Positions 7,894 through 16,479 of a DNA stretch of 42,218 nt are shown here, in pieces; position 1 is the stretch's first letter, and every line of letters starts with the position of its first letter. The notes under the pieces were generated by a model. The model made no database searches, was not told the origin of the DNA, and was given only the letters and a program-made list of their open reading frames with translations. Made by a program: the position numbers and the translations under genes. Origin of the DNA: an uncultured Spirochaetales bacterium (GTDB lineage: Bacteria > Spirochaetota > Spirochaetia > Sphaerochaetales > Sphaerochaetaceae); the NCBI GenBank assembly GCA_949295505.1, contig CASFLH010000027.1:1-42218 (forward strand), in the 5' to 3' direction.

Positions 7894-8577
7894 ATGACTA
7901 GTTACCAGATCAACCCAGAATACAGTACACTCAGGGAAACACCTGAATCGGAGAAACCAAGAGAACGGCTTGAACGCCTGGGAGCCGAGGCACTCAGGGA
8001 TGAGGAACTGCTGATGCTTATCATAGGATCAGGAAACACCGCGCGGTCTGTCGATGAAATTGCCAAAGATCTGCTTGCACGGCTGGACAGGAATCCGGAG
8101 ATCAGCTTCAAGGAGATCCTGCTCATACCAGGACTAGGCAAAGCAAAAGCCTCCGCAATCGATGCTTCTCTTGAGCTTGGCCGACGCAGAGTGCGTTCAA
8201 AAGGCCGTCTCATCACATGTCCGAATGACATTTTCATGGAAGTCAGGCATTACGCCTCCCGTCCCCAGGAATCCTTGATAGTAGTCATGCTTAATGGGGC
8301 ACACGAATCAATTGGTACCATTGTCGCAACGATAGGTCTTATAAACAGAACGATTGTCCATCCCCGGGAGGTTTTCTCAGAACCAATCAGGAAAAGGGCC
8401 GCTGCAGTTGCCATAGCACATAATCATCCATCCGGCAATCTTGAACCTTCGCAGGATGATAAGGATGTAACGGAAAGGATCATACGGGCAGGAAACATAC
8501 TGGGAATAAAAGTCCTTGACCATCTGGTGTTCACAGAGGAGAAGTACTACTCGTTCCTTGAACATGGATTGATGTGA
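7894..8577 (+). CDS. radC: RadC family JAB/MPN-domain protein
   Basis: The 227-residue product begins with the RadC N-terminal segment (ETPESEKPRERLERLGAEALRDEELLM) and a helix-hairpin-helix (LLIPGLGKAKASAIDASLELGRR). The JAMM metalloprotease-like core follows: EVFSEPIRKRAAAVAIAHNHPSGNLEPSQDD, matching E...HxHPSGxxxPSxxD. Despite the DNA-repair name, its role in repair is disputed, and the JAMM residues suggest a zinc-dependent hydrolase. Length is standard. There is no strong ribosome site; TATAAA lies only four bases before the ATG. The 67-bp gap to merR holds the divergent promoters. Confidence 0.92.
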   Translation: MTSYQINPEYSTLRETPESEKPRERLERLGAEALRDEELLMLIIGSGNTARSVDEIAKDLLARLDRNPEISFKEILLIPGLGKAKASAIDASLELGRRRVRSKGRLITCPNDIFMEVRHYASRPQESLIVVMLNGAHESIGTIVATIGLINRTIVHPREVFSEPIRKRAAAVAIAHNHPSGNLEPSQDDKDVTERIIRAGNILGIKVLDHLVFTEEKYYSFLEHGLM

Positions 8578-8717
8578 GTAATCTCAAAACACATATCATC
8601 ACAAAGGACGGAAGTTTTTGGCAGAACAACCGGAAAACATACTACGGCATGAAGACCATAATGCTTATCCTAGCGCATAAGTCAGACTGCCACGTCTCAT
8701 TTCATACGGAAACATGA
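8574..8717 (+). other. 47-codon reading frame overlapping the radC stop; doubtful gene or remnant
   Basis: A GTG at 8574, overlapping the radC stop, opens a 47-codon frame ending at TGA 8715-8717. It would read VSNLKTHIITKDGSFW and later ILAHKSDCHVSFHTET. I recognise no family; the end faintly recalls the helix-strand spacing of HPr proteins, which is not enough for a call. The rest of the gap, 8718-8770, shows no gene, clear promoter or terminator. Confidence 0.15.
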
Positions 8718-8770
8718 CGATTAGTTAACTGGCGCTGGTCTTGAAACAGGCAATATAGCAATGCACTGTA

Positions 8771-9367
8771 TTACGCGATAATATCAACACCAAGGATTCT
8801 GACAAGATCCATCGCCTGGGCTATATCCAGTTCTGCCCCTCTCATCTCCTTCAGATTATCAGATAGTATGATTCCGCCTATTGATGAACCCGTCAGGGAC
8901 ACTCCTGCGAGAGGCGTTCCACGGAATATTGCAGAGGAAATATCCGAGTCGGTTATTGAAAGAGCACTATGCCTGACTGAGGCAAACGACGAATCTGGGA
9001 ATTCTGATGAAACAAGGCTGCATCCTTCCATGGAACAGCTGTCAAATGACGCGTATCTCGCGGCAGCATTTCTGAAAGCTGTTTTCCTCATTCTTGCAGA
9101 AAGAAATGAAACACCTGTCAGGCGGCAGCTTAGGAAAGTGACTCGGAGAAAAGAGGAAGAAGAGAAATCAGCATTTGAAAAATCACAGGAATCGAATACA
9201 ACATCGGTAAAAACCGCATCATGGAATGAGGAAGAGGAGAAATCCACAGATGCGAATTCAGAATTCCTGAATACAAGGGAGTCGAAGCACTCTCCTGCGT
9301 AAGAAGCATCACGCTCCTCGATATCTTCCGCATCGGAGAATGCCTCAACAGCCTCACGCAGTGTCAT
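8771..9367 (-). CDS. Pentapeptide-repeat protein at the end of the his operon
   Basis: The 198-residue protein has many A(D/N)xxF-like pentapeptides from about residue 24 to 160, with Phe or Leu at every fifth position (for example FSNADFSSSSF and FDSCDFSNADF). This predicts a right-handed quadrilateral beta helix of about seven coils. A short helical C-terminus follows (ELDIAQAMDLVRILGV). There is no signal peptide or membrane segment, so it is probably cytoplasmic. Family members such as Qnr and MfpA bind DNA gyrase, but most have no known role. Its ATG shares one base with the hisIE stop (TGATG), so it is co-translated with the his genes. Confidence 0.82.
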   Translation of the reverse strand: MTLREAVEAFSDAEDIEERDASYAGECFDSLVFRNSEFASVDFSSSSFHDAVFTDVVFDSCDFSNADFSSSSFLRVTFLSCRLTGVSFLSARMRKTAFRNAAARYASFDSCSMEGCSLVSSEFPDSSFASVRHSALSITDSDISSAIFRGTPLAGVSLTGSSIGGIILSDNLKEMRGAELDIAQAMDLVRILGVDIIA

Positions 9368-9975
9368 CAGCGGGAATGCCTTTCCTTCAGCACATCAATG
9401 ACTTCTGAAAGAGTAGAATCCTTCTGGGCAAGCAGCACGAGGAAATGATATATGAGATCAGCACCCTCTCCAAGGAAGAGATCCTTATCCTCATCCTTGG
9501 AAGCGATAATGAGCTCCACGGCCTCCTCTCCGACTTTCTGTGCGATTCTATTAAGACCTCTGGAGAACAGATGATTGGTGTATGAGCCCTCCACAGGGTT
9601 GGCCATCCTGTCGCGTATGACAGATTCAAGATAGAAAAGGAACTCCGGCGATGAGACCTCCGTAGGCTGATTGTCCTCCCCGAAACAAGTATCAGCACCG
9701 GTATGGCACACAGGACCGGAAGGAATGGCCTTCACGAGAAGCGTATCCCCGTCGCAGTCCGCCAGGATTTCCCTCACCTGAAGGAAATTCCCGCTCGTCT
9801 CTCCTTTTGTCCAGATTCTTCCCCTGGATCTGGAGAAGAATGTGACAAGGCCACGATCAAGCGTCAGCTTGTATGCTTCCTCATTCATGTATCCAAGCAT
9901 CAGCACCTTTCTCGTCACTGCATCCTGGACAATGGCAGGCACCAGTCCGCCACCTTTCTCGAAATCTATAGTCAT
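9367..9975 (-). CDS. hisI: Bifunctional phosphoribosyl-AMP cyclohydrolase/phosphoribosyl-ATP pyrophosphatase
   Basis: This 202-residue fusion carries histidine steps 2 and 3. The HisI half (residues 1-115) contains LMLGYMNEEAYKLTLDRGLVTFFSRSRG, GNFLQVREI and the metal ligands DCDGDTLL and GPVCHTGADTCF. The HisE half (about 120-202) contains the pyrophosphatase helices with KVGEEAVELIIASK and GEGADLIYHFLVLL. An AGGGGAGG site precedes the start. It follows hisF by 12 bases and overlaps the pentapeptide-repeat gene by one base. The fusion is often called hisIE. Confidence 0.95.
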   Translation of the reverse strand: MTIDFEKGGGLVPAIVQDAVTRKVLMLGYMNEEAYKLTLDRGLVTFFSRSRGRIWTKGETSGNFLQVREILADCDGDTLLVKAIPSGPVCHTGADTCFGEDNQPTEVSSPEFLFYLESVIRDRMANPVEGSYTNHLFSRGLNRIAQKVGEEAVELIIASKDEDKDLFLGEGADLIYHFLVLLAQKDSTLSEVIDVLKERHSR

Positions 9976-9987
9976 AATCCTCCCCTC

Positions 9988-10749
9988 TTACCGGACAGGT
10001 ATACCGGACGCTTTGAGATAATGCTTGAGCTCCGGTATGTCAATCTCATGAAAATGGAAAACAGAAGCAGCCAGCGCCGCATCAGCCATCCCATCCATAA
10101 AGACAGTTCTGAAATCATCCATCTTTCCCGCTCCGCCAGAGGCTATGACGGGAATATCAATATTACCGCTGATTATCCGGGTTAAGTCAACAGCAAAGCC
10201 ATCCTTCGTTCCATCCTTATCCATTGATGTCAGAAGTATTTCCCCGGCTCCTCTATCAGCGGCCTCTTTCGCCCAGAGAAGCGCGTCCAGGCCGGAAGGA
10301 GTCCTCCCACCATCTATTACAGCCTCGTATCCAGAAGGAAGCGCGGGATTTGCCTTGGCATCGAGGGCAAGTACGATACACTGGCTGCCGAACCGTCTTG
10401 CAAGCACATCCAACAGCCCGTGATTCCTTATTGCCGCGGAATTCACGGATATCTTATCTGCACCTGCACCAAGCATGCGCTCCACATCACTTTCTCCGCG
10501 TATGCCACCACCGACGGTAAAAGGAATCGATATGTTCCTTGCCACATCCTCCACAAGAGATACCATTGTCCCTCGGTTCTCAACCGTCGCTGTTATATCA
10601 AGGAAGACAAGCTCATCAGCACCTTGCTTGGAATAAAACGAAGCAAGATCAAGGGCAGAGCCAGCGTCGCGCAAATCTATGAAATTGACACCTTTTACCG
10701 TGCGCCCATCCTTGACATCCAGACATGGGATTATCCGTTTGGCAAGCAT
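9988..10749 (-). CDS. hisF: Imidazole glycerol phosphate synthase, cyclase subunit
   Basis: The 253-residue TIM-barrel enzyme takes ammonia from HisH and converts PRFAR to IGP and AICAR. Diagnostic segments are [18 protein letters not shown] (catalytic Asp near residue 11), [32 protein letters not shown] (second catalytic Asp) and [13 protein letters not shown] lies 4-5 bases before the ATG. Its start overlaps the end of hisA by 19 bases. Confidence 0.97.
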   Translation of the reverse strand: MLAKRIIPCLDVKDGRTVKGVNFIDLRDAGSALDLASFYSKQGADELVFLDITATVENRGTMVSLVEDVARNISIPFTVGGGIRGESDVERMLGAGADKISVNSAAIRNHGLLDVLARRFGSQCIVLALDAKANPALPSGYEAVIDGGRTPSGLDALLWAKEAADRGAGEILLTSMDKDGTKDGFAVDLTRIISGNIDIPVIASGGAGKMDDFRTVFMDGMADAALAASVFHFHEIDIPELKHYLKASGIPVR

Positions 10750-11456
10750 TCCGCCTCCTTCATCTCCCTTATAGAGATAAACCCTTCATAGTAAGCTTTA
10801 CCAACAATCACAGAATGGACGCCTATCAAACCAAGCTGCACCAGATCTCCATAAGAAGAGACTCCTCCCGAGGCAATGAGATCAACCTCTGGAAAAACAC
10901 TCAGTATTCTTTTATAAAGATCATATGATGGCTCAGAAAGCATGCCATCCTTGGAAATATCCGTGACAACAACGCTTTTCAAGCCATTGTTAATGAAACT
11001 TCCAATAAATGGAATAAGATCTATTCCTGTCGATTCCATCCACCCGGAAACCGCAACCTTGCCGTCTCTGGCATCTGCGGAGAGGATTATCCGTCCTGGA
11101 TACAGATCGTTCCATCCACAGACCATTTCAGGATTCTTCGCGGCAGCAGATCCGACATTGACAGCGGAGGCTCCTGCATCGAAAGCGCACCTTACAGACT
11201 CCTCCGTCCTGATACCCCCTCCGAAATCAACTGACAGGGATGTCTTCTCTGCGATTTCCTCCAAAACGTGGATATTGCTTCCACGCCCTGCTGCCGCATC
11301 CAGATCAACAAGATGAAGATGCGTCAGTCCACCGTCTTCAAACGCCTTCGCGGCTTCCAGTGCTGAGAGTCTATATGAGGTCTTGCGAGAATAATCGCCT
11401 TCGGAAAGCCTTACAGGATGACCATCGATGATATCAATAGCGGGTATGATTCTCAT
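10731..11456 (-). CDS. hisA: ProFAR isomerase
   Basis: The 241-residue (beta-alpha)8 enzyme isomerises ProFAR to PRFAR, histidine step 4. It shows [20 protein letters not shown] with catalytic Asp 8, then [31 protein letters not shown] with the second catalytic Asp, and [14 protein letters not shown] precedes the ATG by four bases, and it overlaps hisH by 4 bases and hisF by 19. The IIDG and GDY wording matches my recollection of Bacteroidota HisA. Confidence 0.96.
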   Translation of the reverse strand: MRIIPAIDIIDGHPVRLSEGDYSRKTSYRLSALEAAKAFEDGGLTHLHLVDLDAAAGRGSNIHVLEEIAEKTSLSVDFGGGIRTEESVRCAFDAGASAVNVGSAAAKNPEMVCGWNDLYPGRIILSADARDGKVAVSGWMESTGIDLIPFIGSFINNGLKSVVVTDISKDGMLSEPSYDLYKRILSVFPEVDLIASGGVSSYGDLVQLGLIGVHSVIVGKAYYEGFISIREMKEAECLPNG

Positions 11457-12043
11457 GTTTCCTCCAGAAAACAGCGCAGCATCCGTTCTCCCGCATCTCC
11501 GCTCTTCTCTGGATGGAACTGCATGCCATGGTAATTCCCCTTTGAGATAGAAGCGGAGAACGCAACACCATCATATTCCGTTACAGCAGATGTATATTCT
11601 GAAAGAGGCGCGTAATATGAGTGGACAAAGTAAACATATTCATTCTCAGATGTATTCCTGTAGAGAGGACCGGAGAGCTTTGCAATCGTGTTCCATCCAA
11701 CATGGGGAACCTTATATCCCCTTCCATGGGGAAAGAGGACAATGCGTCCGGGAAAGATTCCAAGACAGTCTGTATTTCCCTCATCGGAAGAAGCGCACAT
11801 CAGCTGCATGCCAAGACAGATGCCAAGAAAAGGCTGGTCAAGGGATCGTATGACATCCGAAAGCCCATGCTCATCCAGATATCTCATTGCAGATGAAGCT
11901 TCTCCTACACCAGGGAAAATGACTTTATCAGCTCTCTTTATGACGGCAGGATCATCAGTGAGCTCTGCCTCGCAGCCAAGTCTCTTCAACGCATTCATCA
12001 CAGAAAGGACATTGCCCGCATTATATCGTATTACAGCAATCAT
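11453..12043 (-). CDS. hisH: Imidazole glycerol phosphate synthase, glutamine amidotransferase subunit
   Basis: The 196-residue class I amidotransferase hydrolyses glutamine and channels ammonia to HisF. The nucleophile lies in FLGICLGMQLM, with a Cys near residue 77, and the His-x-Glu pair is in GMQFHPEKSG. The N-terminus IAVIRYNAGNVLSV has the usual Asn-Gly-Asn loop in a slightly changed form (NAGN). AAGGAG is four bases before the ATG. It overlaps hisA and hisB by 4 bases each. Confidence 0.96.
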   Translation of the reverse strand: MIAVIRYNAGNVLSVMNALKRLGCEAELTDDPAVIKRADKVIFPGVGEASSAMRYLDEHGLSDVIRSLDQPFLGICLGMQLMCASSDEGNTDCLGIFPGRIVLFPHGRGYKVPHVGWNTIAKLSGPLYRNTSENEYVYFVHSYYAPLSEYTSAVTEYDGVAFSASISKGNYHGMQFHPEKSGDAGERMLRCFLEET

Positions 12044-13176
12044 AAGACTCCTTTTGTGCTAGCAACGCGAGTATCCCCAGGTATTCTCCTCACGGCTTTC
12101 CGCATAGCTCTGGCAAAAGCCTTGAAGATCGCTTCCGCAGTATGATGACTATTGCCACCCTTTGTTGCGCTGATGTACAGGTTGCAAAGTGCGGCTGAAG
12201 AGAAGGATCGGAAGAAATGCTTTACAAGCTCAGAAGGGAACTCACCTATGTATTCCATGGAGAATTCAGCATCCCACATAAGCTCTGCCCTACCGGAGAA
12301 ATCAATAGCAACAGTGGCAACCACATCATCCATCATCACAATCTCGTACCCATACCGCTCAATACCGCGCTTGTCCCCAAGCGCCTTCTGAACAGTCTCA
12401 CCAAGGGTTATGGCGACATCCTCGGCACTGTGATGCTCATCCACGATAAGATCTCCGTCTACATGCCCGTCAGCATCGAACCGCGAATGCCGCACAACCT
12501 GATCAAGCATGTGATCAAGAAATCCGATACCAGTGGTGATACGGCCTTCTCCTGTCCCGTCTATATCCAGGCTGATTGCTATCTGCGTTTCCTTCGTATT
12601 TCTCTCAACTGATGCTTTACGATGACTGAGAGAGCCATCATCAAGAAGATATGAAGCGATGTCGAGCCAGGAACCGGTCTTCAGGGCTATCACAGAAGCG
12701 AGATTCTCCGGCATATCCATTTCATCGCCATTAAGCAGGAATCCTCTGCACCCCATGCTTTCAGCAAGCATCATATCTGTTAGCCTGTCTCCGATCATGA
12801 AAGAATGCTGCATATCATATAAGTCGCTGCGATAACCATCAATCATTCCTGTGCCTGGCTTTCTTGTAGGAAGGCCATCTTCTGGCAATGACAGATCTAT
12901 ATTGATCTCATCGAAGACGATGCCTTCGCCCTGCAGCGTCGTGAAAATGCGCTCTGCGGGCCCCGCGAATCCCTCATACGTAAAAGCCTGGCTCCCGACA
13001 CCATCCTGATTCGATACCATTACAAGCAGGTAATCAGAGCGTTTTGATATCTCCCGGAGCGCTTCAAAGACATGCGGGATATATTCAATCCTCTCATATG
13101 TATCTACCTGACATTCCCTGACAATCACACCATCACGATCAATGAAGAGGACCTTCTTTCTATCCTTGCCATCCAT
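12040..13176 (-). CDS. hisB: Bifunctional histidinol-phosphatase/imidazoleglycerol-phosphate dehydratase
   Basis: This 378-residue fusion has an N-terminal HAD phosphatase (residues 1-170) and a C-terminal IGP dehydratase (about 185-378). The HAD part has VLFIDRDGVIV (nucleophile Asp 13), VMVSNQDG and FMIGDRLTDM. The dehydratase part has GFLDHMLDQ, DEHHSAEDV and SHHTAEA metal sites. The E. coli phosphatase binds zinc with C-x-H...C-x-C before RKP; here the region reads IDLSLPEDGLPTRKP with none of those ligands. The fused form occurs in enterobacteria and, in my recollection, in Bacteroidota with a zinc-less loop like this one. GGAGG precedes the ATG. It overlaps hisC by 17 bases and hisH by 4. 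Confidence 0.95.
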   Translation of the reverse strand: MDGKDRKKVLFIDRDGVIVRECQVDTYERIEYIPHVFEALREISKRSDYLLVMVSNQDGVGSQAFTYEGFAGPAERIFTTLQGEGIVFDEINIDLSLPEDGLPTRKPGTGMIDGYRSDLYDMQHSFMIGDRLTDMMLAESMGCRGFLLNGDEMDMPENLASVIALKTGSWLDIASYLLDDGSLSHRKASVERNTKETQIAISLDIDGTGEGRITTGIGFLDHMLDQVVRHSRFDADGHVDGDLIVDEHHSAEDVAITLGETVQKALGDKRGIERYGYEIVMMDDVVATVAIDFSGRAELMWDAEFSMEYIGEFPSELVKHFFRSFSSAALCNLYISATKGGNSHHTAEAIFKAFARAMRKAVRRIPGDTRVASTKGVL

Positions 13177-14206
13177 ACATAGCCTCCTTCAGAGCTTCCA
13201 TCTCCTGCTCCGATCCTATCGTAATTCTGAGTGTATTCTCAAGGAGAGGATCATTTGACCTGTTGCGCACCACGATTCCCCTTTTGAGAAGATATGAATA
13301 GAGAGCCTTCGCATCAGAGACACGTGCAAGTACGAAATTGGCTTCGGAAGAGAATACCTCCTGCACATAGCTGAGAGTACCGAGAAAAGATGAGAAATCC
13401 CTTCTTCTTTCAATCGTCTCCTGAACATGTGCCCGAACCTTCTCAATATTCCGCAAAGCCTCAAGTCCGGATTCCTCAGCCGGTCTTGATATGTTGTATG
13501 GAGGTTTCACTTTCATGAAAACCTGCTGTATACGGGGATCCGCGACAAGTATGCCAAGTCTTGCTCCTGCCTTACCATAAGCTTTAGAGAATGTCCTTAG
13601 GACGACAATACGCGGATTGTCTTTTATCGCAGGAATCGCGCTTCTGAAATCTTCGGAGAAATCACAATAAGCCTCATCGACAACCGTAATACCTTCATTG
13701 GCTTCTGCTATAGCCAGTATGCGATCCAGAGAATACACACGCCCTGTCGGGTTGTTAGGAGAGCATATGAAGACGATTCCGGGTTTCCTTTCCCTGATTG
13801 CGGAAAGCATTGCCTTATCATCGAGATCAAGACTCTTAGTAAGAGGTACATCTATGACAGAAACACCTGATATATGGGCAAAAACGGAATAGGTCCCATA
13901 TGTTGGTCTCTCTATCATCACAGAGTCCTTTCCCTGGGCGCAGAACATCCTGATAAGCAGGTCTATCACCTCGTCGGAACCATTCCCGATTGCAGTCATT
14001 TCATAGGGAATTCCCATAACACGCTCAATTTCCTTCCTCAGCTCGCCAGCCAGCGGATCGGGATACCTGTTGATCCCGTCATTGCCACCGTCCCAGCTTT
14101 CATTGGCATCAAGCAGTATCTCCGCTTTACCGGAAAACTCACTGCGAGCAGAACTATAAGGAACAAGTTCCCTGATCCATGGGTTAAGAAGCTTATCTAT
14201 CATCAT
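13160..14206 (-). CDS. hisC: Histidinol-phosphate aminotransferase
   Basis: The 348-residue fold-type I PLP enzyme converts imidazole acetol phosphate to histidinol phosphate. It has LDANESWDGG and INRYPDPLAGELR near the N-terminus, ITAIGNGSDEVIDLL-type cofactor residues, FICSPNNPTGR, VVDEAYCDF and the PLP lysine in RTFSKAYGKAGARLG. The C-terminal arginine is in NTLRITIGS. GGTGAGG lies before the ATG; a second ATG directly follows. It overlaps hisD by 14 bases and hisB by 17. Confidence 0.95.
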   Translation of the reverse strand: MMIDKLLNPWIRELVPYSSARSEFSGKAEILLDANESWDGGNDGINRYPDPLAGELRKEIERVMGIPYEMTAIGNGSDEVIDLLIRMFCAQGKDSVMIERPTYGTYSVFAHISGVSVIDVPLTKSLDLDDKAMLSAIRERKPGIVFICSPNNPTGRVYSLDRILAIAEANEGITVVDEAYCDFSEDFRSAIPAIKDNPRIVVLRTFSKAYGKAGARLGILVADPRIQQVFMKVKPPYNISRPAEESGLEALRNIEKVRAHVQETIERRRDFSSFLGTLSYVQEVFSSEANFVLARVSDAKALYSYLLKRGIVVRNRSNDPLLENTLRITIGSEQEMEALKEAMYGWQG

Positions 14207-15488
14207 CCAGCCTCACCTTCACTGCATATTCATGAGCCTCAAGGCCTTCTGCTTCTGCCATGCGCATAATGACAGGGCCCAGGTTCCTGAGTCCACGCTT
14301 CGTTATATGCTGCACCGTTATCTTCTTGATGAATGAGTCAACGGAGACACCGGAGGATGATCTGGCCCAGCCAGAAGTTGGCAGCGTATGATTCGTGCCT
14401 GAAGCATAGTCACCGGCAGACTCAGGAGTCCATGCTCCCATGAAGATGGAACCGGCATTCTCAACTCCATCCAGTATTGTCCCGGGATTCTCCGCGGAGA
14501 TTATCAGGTGCTCTGGCGCATATGCATTTATCGCATCAATAACGGCTTCATCGGAATACATCGGAAAGGCATGCGAATACGAAAGAGACTGCACCATGTA
14601 TTCATGCCTGCCTATTATCCCGAGTTCTTTTCCTATCGCCTTCTCAATCTCAGAATAGATGTTCTCAGCTTCAGTTCTATTATCCGCCCTGATCAGCAGC
14701 ATCACCTGGCTGTCCTTACCGTGCTCTGCCTGAGAAAGCAGATCAGCCGCCGCTGCCGCAGGACATGTAGTCCTGTCAGCAACCACCATCACTTCCGAAG
14801 GACCAGCAAGCATATCAATCGCGACATCTCTGGAAACTTGTCTCTTGGCCTCAGTTACATAACGGTTGCCAGGGCCGAAAATCTTATCCCGTTTCTCAAT
14901 GCTTTCCGTACCATATGCGAATGCGGCAATAGCATGCGCTCCTCCTACCTTAAGAACACTGTTCACTCCGGCAGCCTTTGCTGCATACAGAATCACGGGG
15001 CTCACAGCACCGTTCCGCGCAGGGGTTGCCAGTACAATATCACGGCAACCGGCGACAACTGCAGGAACAGCGAGCATGAGCACAGTGGAGAAGAGAGGAG
15101 CCGTACCACCTGGAACGTAAAGGCCGACACGGGAGAGCGGGACTATCTTCCTCCAGCATCTGACACCTTCCTCGGTCTCAATGTCCTCGCCTGAAGGCAG
15201 CTGGGACTCATGGAAGCTGCGTATATTCCGCATGGCATGCCTGATTGCCTCCTTCAGATCATCAGACACCATTTTCTCCGCCTCAGCAAACTCTTTCTCA
15301 GTGGCATAGAGTGAGTCCAGAACCGAATGATCATACTCCAGAGCACATTGGATGAGCCCTGAATCACCACGCCTCCGCACTATATCGATGATTGACCTCA
15401 CCGAATTCTCAATATCACCCGTATCATCATGCGGCCGCACGAGAAGTCGTTCCTCATAGTCACAGAAATCCAGATACATACCCGCCAT
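14193..15488 (-). CDS. hisD: Histidinol dehydrogenase
   Basis: The 431-residue zinc enzyme oxidises histidinol to histidine in two NAD-dependent steps. Signature segments are VGLYVPGGTAPLFSTVLM, GPGNRYVTEAKRQV, DMLAGPSEVMVVAD, LLSQAEHGKDSQVML (zinc Gln and His), GSIFMGAWTPESAGDYASG and NHTLPTSGWARSSSGV. I place the start at the ATG at 15488 (MAGMYLDF) because GGAG lies five bases upstream; a GTG at 15494 overlapping the hisG stop is the alternative. Confidence 0.95.
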   Translation of the reverse strand: MAGMYLDFCDYEERLLVRPHDDTGDIENSVRSIIDIVRRRGDSGLIQCALEYDHSVLDSLYATEKEFAEAEKMVSDDLKEAIRHAMRNIRSFHESQLPSGEDIETEEGVRCWRKIVPLSRVGLYVPGGTAPLFSTVLMLAVPAVVAGCRDIVLATPARNGAVSPVILYAAKAAGVNSVLKVGGAHAIAAFAYGTESIEKRDKIFGPGNRYVTEAKRQVSRDVAIDMLAGPSEVMVVADRTTCPAAAAADLLSQAEHGKDSQVMLLIRADNRTEAENIYSEIEKAIGKELGIIGRHEYMVQSLSYSHAFPMYSDEAVIDAINAYAPEHLIISAENPGTILDGVENAGSIFMGAWTPESAGDYASGTNHTLPTSGWARSSSGVSVDSFIKKITVQHITKRGLRNLGPVIMRMAEAEGLEAHEYAVKVRLDDDR

Positions 15489-15490
15489 CC

Positions 15491-16351
15491 TCACTCCGTC
15501 ATCTTCTCGATGTTCATTACGAGAATACCTTCAGCCCCCAGTTTCCTGAGCTCCTCAAAAACAGACCAGAAACGGCCTTCATCGACAGCTGACTGCACAG
15601 AAACCCAGCCCTTGTCCATCAGAGGAGTCACTGTAGGGCTTTTCATTCCGCCGATTACCCTCGCCGCTTCCTCAAGCTTCTCTTCCGGGAGGTTGAACAG
15701 GATATACTTCTGATGCCTTGCCAGCATCACTGCATCGATTCTTTCAAGGAGACGTGTAAGTATCGCCTTTTTCTCGTCTGGCATTCCAGGACGCGCAATC
15801 ATGATGGCGGATGAACGATAAATACACTCAGCCTCCTCCAGCCCGTTCATCTTGAGCGTAGTACCGGTTGAAACCAGATCGGCAATCGCATCCGCAATAC
15901 CGACTTCAACTGTAATCTCAACGGAGCCGGAAACAACCACGGGTTCAGCATTGACACCGTTTTCCTTCAGTATCCCTGAAAGAATGCGTGGATATGAAGT
16001 CGCGATACGCTTTCCCTCAAGAGACCGCAGCCCCTGATAATCAAAACCATGGGGTACAGCGATGGAGAGACGGCAGGAAGCAAACTTGAGATCCCTTATC
16101 ACATCAAGCTCGATACCGCTCTCATCATACTCATTCCGGCCGACTATCCCTATATCCGCAACACCATCCGCCACATACTGCGGGATATCGTCATCCCGGA
16201 CAAAAAGGAAATCCAGGGGGAAGCCTGAAGCGGAGGCCTTTAGCACACGGCTGTCCGCACTGAAATCGATTCCGCATGATCTGATCAGATCAAGGCTTTT
16301 CTCCGAAAGACGTCCACTCTTCTGAACTGCAATGTTGATTGTCGTTTCCAT
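15491..16351 (-). CDS. hisG: ATP phosphoribosyltransferase, long form
   Basis: The 286-residue enzyme performs the first, feedback-inhibited step of histidine synthesis. It is the long, self-sufficient form. Two catalytic domains span residues 1-210, with INIAVQKSGRL, DIGIVGRNEY, and DLVSTGTTLKMNGL as the PRPP loop. A C-terminal ACT-like regulatory domain of about 75 residues (KYILFNLPEEKLEEAARVI...KSPTVTPL) binds histidine. No HisZ partner is needed. The start METTIN at 16351 follows GGAGG by four bases; the frame is open further upstream but runs through the attenuator. It is preceded by the leader terminator at 16363-16398. Confidence 0.95.
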   Translation of the reverse strand: METTINIAVQKSGRLSEKSLDLIRSCGIDFSADSRVLKASASGFPLDFLFVRDDDIPQYVADGVADIGIVGRNEYDESGIELDVIRDLKFASCRLSIAVPHGFDYQGLRSLEGKRIATSYPRILSGILKENGVNAEPVVVSGSVEITVEVGIADAIADLVSTGTTLKMNGLEEAECIYRSSAIMIARPGMPDEKKAILTRLLERIDAVMLARHQKYILFNLPEEKLEEAARVIGGMKSPTVTPLMDKGWVSVQSAVDEGRFWSVFEELRKLGAEGILVMNIEKMTE

Positions 16352-16362
16352 ACATCCTCCAA

Positions 16363-16398
16363 GGAAAAAAGAAAAAGCCTCCCGCCACTGGGAGGCCC
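16363..16398 (-). terminator. his operon attenuator terminator
   Basis: On the minus strand GCCTCCC (16396-16390) pairs with GGGAGGC (16383-16377) around the six-base loop AGTGGC, followed by CTTTTTCTTTTTTCC. This strong intrinsic terminator ends only about 12 bases before the hisG start, in the leader rather than at a gene end, so it should act as a conditional terminator. Confidence 0.85.
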
Positions 16399-16434
16399 GG
16401 TATACAAAGGAACCCATCATGGCGTTGTCATGAT
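16383..16434 (-). promoter_or_regulatory. his leader alternative hairpins (pause hairpin and antiterminator)
   Basis: Two structures compete. The pause hairpin pairs ATCATG (16434-16429) with CATGAT (16421-16416), 6 bp around a 7-base loop. The antiterminator pairs CGCCA (16424-16420) with TGGCG (16387-16383) and GGG (16415-16413) with CCC (16392-16390), using the terminator's 5' arm and loop. A ribosome stalled on the His codons at 16455-16444 would cover the first arm of the pause hairpin, letting the antiterminator form. A ribosome reaching the stop at 16417 would block the antiterminator and favour termination. Pairing was done by eye, without energies. Confidence 0.7.
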
Positions 16435-16473
16435 AATCTCGCAATGATGGATATGTCCGTTTCTTCTTTCCAT
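16417..16473 (-). CDS. hisL: Histidine operon leader peptide, 18 residues
   Basis: The frame reads MERRNGHIHHCEIIMTTP then TGA. The codons CAT-ATC-CAT-CAT put three histidines in four positions, immediately before the hairpins that control hisG. There is no Shine-Dalgarno sequence; instead a promoter ends six bases before this ATG, predicting a leaderless message. An in-frame ATG at 16488 would add five residues (MYRFA) but lies inside the promoter. The peptide is expected to serve only as a sensor of charged tRNA-His. Confidence 0.72.
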   Translation of the reverse strand: MERRNGHIHHCEIIMTTP

Positions 16474-16479
16474 AGCAAA

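Noticed and set aside
14508-15194. 228-codon open frame on the plus strand opposite hisD
   Set aside because: It is a mirror of the strongly conserved hisD coding sequence; the translated product is Cys/His/Arg-rich noise.
16351-16444. N-terminal extension of hisG starting MRDYHDNAMM
   Set aside because: This 31-codon extension would be translated through the attenuator terminator and lacks a ribosome site; the ATG at 16351 has GGAGG and gives the usual HisG start.
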